Source: Candidatus Heimdallarchaeota archaeon (GTDB taxonomy: Archaea > Asgardarchaeota > Heimdallarchaeia > Heimdallarchaeales > Heimdallarchaeaceae). From it: DNA of 44,706 bases. The notes beneath the pieces were generated by a model. It made no database searches. It was not told the origin of the DNA and was given only the letters and a program-made list of their open reading frames with translations. How positions within the stretch are numbered: the first letter of the stretch is position 1; every line of letters begins with the position of its first letter. Of this stretch, positions 42,114 through 44,706 are shown one piece after another. The position numbers and the translations under genes are program-made. Location: positions 1-44,706 of the forward strand of contig JAGLRO010000052.1 in NCBI GenBank assembly GCA_023136245.1, written 5' to 3'.

Positions 42114-44417
42114 TTAAAGATTTAGTATAAGGTAATCAAGAGTGGATACCATTTCTTGATAAGGAACTTCCTGTCTTTTTCTCCTATCTCTTATTGATTT
42201 TGCATTCTCTCTGCTAAATAAGGACATTGTGTAAACTAATTTTGGGAGCTCTTTTTGTTCATCCAGATAATTCACTACTTTTCCTAGCATCTCACTTACT
42301 TCGTAGAACAAGTCCCCTGCGTTTGTATAATTTGATATGCCTTTGCTAGATTTCTTAATCTTAGAATACAATTCAGCTAAAATAACGCTTTTAATCGCTT
42401 CAAACATCTTTTTTATAGCTGGAATGAAAGCTTTTCTTCTATGGACAAAATCCCAGTTGATCTCATTTCCTTTTATTGAAGCTTCTTTATTTGCAACTAT
42501 GAGTTCTTGAGTATCCATCATTATAAGATCTAAAAGCTCATGAAATTCTTTTAATTCCTGAAATTGCTTTTCAACGGAATCAGCAATAAAATCTGGTAAC
42601 TCATCTACTTCAGAAGAAACAGATATTATTTCCTCAATATAATCTCTAATATTCTTCTTGTAGGTACTTTGTAATCCTAAAGAAACAAGGCTTGATTCAG
42701 TTATCAAACCTACTACTTTGGTTTCTATCATACGTTCATTAATTATCTTCTTGAAATCCTTAATGTCTTTCTTAGGTTTCTTTATCTCTGAAATGCTTTG
42801 TTCAGCTTTTTTCGCAAAATAATGTGCTCTAGCTCTCAATATTAAATCAAGAACAATATTATTGTCTGCAAAAATATATATCTTGTTTTCAGATATTATT
42901 GATTTTACGTAATATCTCATTGCGTGAATTTTATGGCGTCTAGCATCCTTTTCAGATAAGAATGGTGGAAGTAACTCAATTGCTTTCTCTAGATATGAAA
43001 GTTTTTCATCTAATTCTTGTAATCTATTTAAGCTTTTTATTGGATTTTCATCATCTACTTTGAGAAAGGAAAGATGAATTTCATCTATAGCTGAACTCAT
43101 TGCTTTTAGTGGAAAACTAAATTGTGACATCAACCTATCAATAACATTAAGATGTGAAACATCTTTCTCTAAAAGTTCATTGATTATCATTAAAGCAGAT
43201 GAATAAATCACACTTACACCGTAAATATATGGAAGAGAACCTGCTCCTTCTATATCTTCCAGTAATTTGGATATTTCTAGACAATATTCTATTGCTTTCT
43301 CATTATTTTGATCATAAACACAGTTTACCACTTCTGTATACTTTAGTGCAAGTTCAGTAATTGAGTATAAGATCTGTAATTCTGATTCTTCTGGTTGTAT
43401 ACTCTCATGAATCGTTTTGCTTTGTTTACTTTCAGAAGCTTCAAGAACTTTACATGTTTTCTTGAACTCCTTTAATGCCTCTTTGTAATATTTTGATGCA
43501 TATGTTAGGTCTCCACTTTCCATCGCATTTTGTGCAAGAAGCTTAAAGTGATGCACTAATGCAATAGAACTATAAGCTTCAATTATTGGTAAAAATTCCA
43601 TCTGTATAGCTATTGCTCTGCTTCCTAGTGTTTCAGGAACTTTATTCCATATTTCAATTGTTGATTCAAAATGCTCTTTTGCATGACTAAGTATTGATAG
43701 TTCTGATATTGGATCTGCCCACCAAAAATCTTGAGATGCTTTCTTCGCTATATCTAGAATGTGTGTTAAAAGAGTTACACCTTGAAGATAATCATATTCA
43801 CCCCTTTTTGATAGAATTTTAGGATCTTTTGCACTCTCAGGTAACCCATCATAAATTGGAATGAGTCTTTTCAAATTTTCGAGTTGTACTAGAGGTAGTA
43901 TAACTTGAAGCAGATCGTTTGAAGTAGGAGACGGAGTTAAACCTTGTTTTTCTATTTCTGGTAATTCATCATTTAGAATTCTGTATAAGATTGTATCAAT
44001 AGATTCCTTTGATGTAATATAATATGCAAACTGGCTTGTAGATGGAGAAAAATTGAATACACCTGTGTTTCTAACCTGTGAATAAACATATGTTAGAACT
44101 CCTAATTGTAATTCAAATTGATTTAAAGCCATAAGCTGATTTCTAAGATCTCCATACAGAAGTTCGTGTAATGCAAGAGGATTATCTTTGTCTTCTAAAA
44201 TACTCATATAAACTTCATGAATTCTTTCTACAGCCATATCAGCTAAACTATTAATAACAGAAAGATTTTGTGAGCACGATTCGGCAAAAATGATCCAACT
44301 AGTAGATATTTCTTCTGGTTCATCTAATGTAGTAAAAGATTTGTAGAGATTATCACGCTCAAGTTCCATTTCAACAAATTTGTTGAATGGTCGAGTATCT
44401 AATAAAGAAAGATGCAT
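42114..44417 (-). CDS. Large all-helical protein upstream of an Arf-like GTPase
   Basis: The 767 residues are predicted almost wholly helical. A TPR-like unit SGDLTYASKYYKEALKEF lies near residue 310, and weaker helix pairs of similar spacing run from about 200 to 500. No membrane helix, signal peptide or catalytic motif is seen. It is the first gene of an operon with an Arf-like GTPase 31 bases downstream. Alpha-solenoid proteins are common GTPase effectors and coat components in eukaryotes, so an effector or scaffold role is a reasonable guess. No family is recognised. Confidence 0.8.
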   Translation of the reverse strand: MHLSLLDTRPFNKFVEMELERDNLYKSFTTLDEPEEISTSWIIFAESCSQNLSVINSLADMAVERIHEVYMSILEDKDNPLALHELLYGDLRNQLMALNQFELQLGVLTYVYSQVRNTGVFNFSPSTSQFAYYITSKESIDTILYRILNDELPEIEKQGLTPSPTSNDLLQVILPLVQLENLKRLIPIYDGLPESAKDPKILSKRGEYDYLQGVTLLTHILDIAKKASQDFWWADPISELSILSHAKEHFESTIEIWNKVPETLGSRAIAIQMEFLPIIEAYSSIALVHHFKLLAQNAMESGDLTYASKYYKEALKEFKKTCKVLEASESKQSKTIHESIQPEESELQILYSITELALKYTEVVNCVYDQNNEKAIEYCLEISKLLEDIEGAGSLPYIYGVSVIYSSALMIINELLEKDVSHLNVIDRLMSQFSFPLKAMSSAIDEIHLSFLKVDDENPIKSLNRLQELDEKLSYLEKAIELLPPFLSEKDARRHKIHAMRYYVKSIISENKIYIFADNNIVLDLILRARAHYFAKKAEQSISEIKKPKKDIKDFKKIINERMIETKVVGLITESSLVSLGLQSTYKKNIRDYIEEIISVSSEVDELPDFIADSVEKQFQELKEFHELLDLIMMDTQELIVANKEASIKGNEINWDFVHRRKAFIPAIKKMFEAIKSVILAELYSKIKKSSKGISNYTNAGDLFYEVSEMLGKVVNYLDEQKELPKLVYTMSLFSRENAKSIRDRRKRQEVPYQEMVSTLDYLILNL

Positions 44418-44515
44418 AAGAATTAATTATTTTTCTCTATTTTAAATGATTTGTAAAGCAATTGAATCAAAATTTCAACTCTTATTTGTCTAATGATAAA
44501 TTTGATACAAAAAAT

Positions 44516-44527
44516 CTAAATATATAC
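44516..44527 (+). promoter_or_regulatory. TATA box of the M24 peptidase gene
   Basis: CTAAATATATAC centred about 24 bp before the GTG at 44545, consistent with a leaderless mRNA and with that start codon. Confidence 0.5.
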
Positions 44528-44544
44528 TTGAATACCGATTTAGT

Positions 44545-44706
44545 GTGAAAGCTATTGATTTTAATCTGCGACGAAAGAAAATAGAGGACCATCTGATCAA
44601 GAACGAAATAGATCTATTTCTAGTTACTCCATCTGTGAATTTTGGTTATTTGTTTAATGGTTTCTTTTCATTAAGTGAAAGATTAGTATGTAGTGCTATT
44701 CTACCT
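44545..44706 (+). CDS. M24-type Xaa-Pro peptidase, N-terminal part, cut by window end
   Basis: The 54 visible residues begin with an RRKKIEDHLIKNEIDLFLVT segment, then a GYLFNGFFSLSERLV stretch and AILP. This is the start of the creatinase/prolidase N-terminal domain, where family members read close to LLVTSPENVRYLTGF. The catalytic pita-bread domain would lie outside the window. The start is GTG with a well-placed TATA box. The full enzyme would remove N-terminal residues before proline, using two metal ions. Confidence 0.75.
   Translation, partial: MKAIDFNLRRKKIEDHLIKNEIDLFLVTPSVNFGYLFNGFFSLSERLVCSAILP

Noticed and set aside
1-44706. Search for tRNA, rRNA, IS elements and CRISPR arrays
   Set aside because: No cloverleaf with a consensus T-arm, no rRNA-like segment, no transposase and no spaced repeats were recognised by eye; a tRNAscan and Rfam search would settle this.

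Overview
The window is a dense, AT-rich archaeal stretch that most likely comes from an Asgard archaeon, probably near Heimdallarchaeia or a related lineage; no marker in the window fixes the order. Archaeal traits are a homotetramer-type tRNA splicing endonuclease, a eukaryote/archaea-type ribosomal protein eL33, a HerA-like ATPase, a KaiC-like ATPase, and TATA boxes about 24-30 bp upstream of start codons, so many mRNAs look leaderless. The Asgard trait is the number of small-GTPase genes: one Rag/Gtr-like, one Sar1/Arf-like, one degenerate GTPase and one more Arf-like, with roadblock/longin-like domains attached or next door. No rRNA, tRNA, CRISPR array, IS element or phage gene was seen.

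Layout. 2-1893: the end of a Glu-rich protein, then a convergent Rag-like GTPase. 1894-2199: a gene-free 306-bp gap holding a 38-nt hairpin. 2200-6376: a phytoene-desaturase-like flavoprotein, a divergent NmrA-like/MarR pair, and a winged-helix/ferredoxin protein. 6525-11513: a secretory block with a membrane-anchored protein, two tandem family-5 solute-binding proteins whose lobes appear in swapped order, and a remnant of a third copy. 11558-14631 (minus): KaiC-like ATPase, thioredoxin-like protein, M28 peptidase. 14735-19296: tRNA endonuclease, a three-gene overlapping redox operon (HdrD/GlcF-like, GlcD-like, GcvH-like), and UppP.

19484-22269: a Sar1-like GTPase, a degenerate GTPase and a longin-like protein in one operon. 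22333-25948: GNAT, standalone ThiI-type PP-loop protein, PfkB kinase, DUF6159-like membrane protein. 26019-31345: an LLKPSE-repeat/HhH protein, MobB, a degenerate MobA-like protein, a membrane protein with a HEPN-like RNxxxH motif, and a GDPD phosphodiesterase. 31315-33231 (minus): Pcp, a small membrane protein, and a PHP phosphoesterase that seems to start at ACG. 33367-35004: an HhH-eL33 fusion and two four-helix membrane proteins. 35084-40481: HerA-like ATPase with a zinc-finger tail, an AAA_33 kinase and an APH-like kinase (usually fused in bacteria), and endonuclease IV. 40495-44417 (minus): zinc-ribbon membrane protein, Arf-like GTPase, and a 767-aa helical protein. The window ends inside an M24 peptidase gene.

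The strongest candidates for something undescribed are the GcvH-like/GlcD/HdrD operon, the lobe-swapped binding proteins, the GTPase/pseudo-GTPase/longin operon, the HhH-eL33 fusion, and two genes with no AUG, GUG or UUG start.
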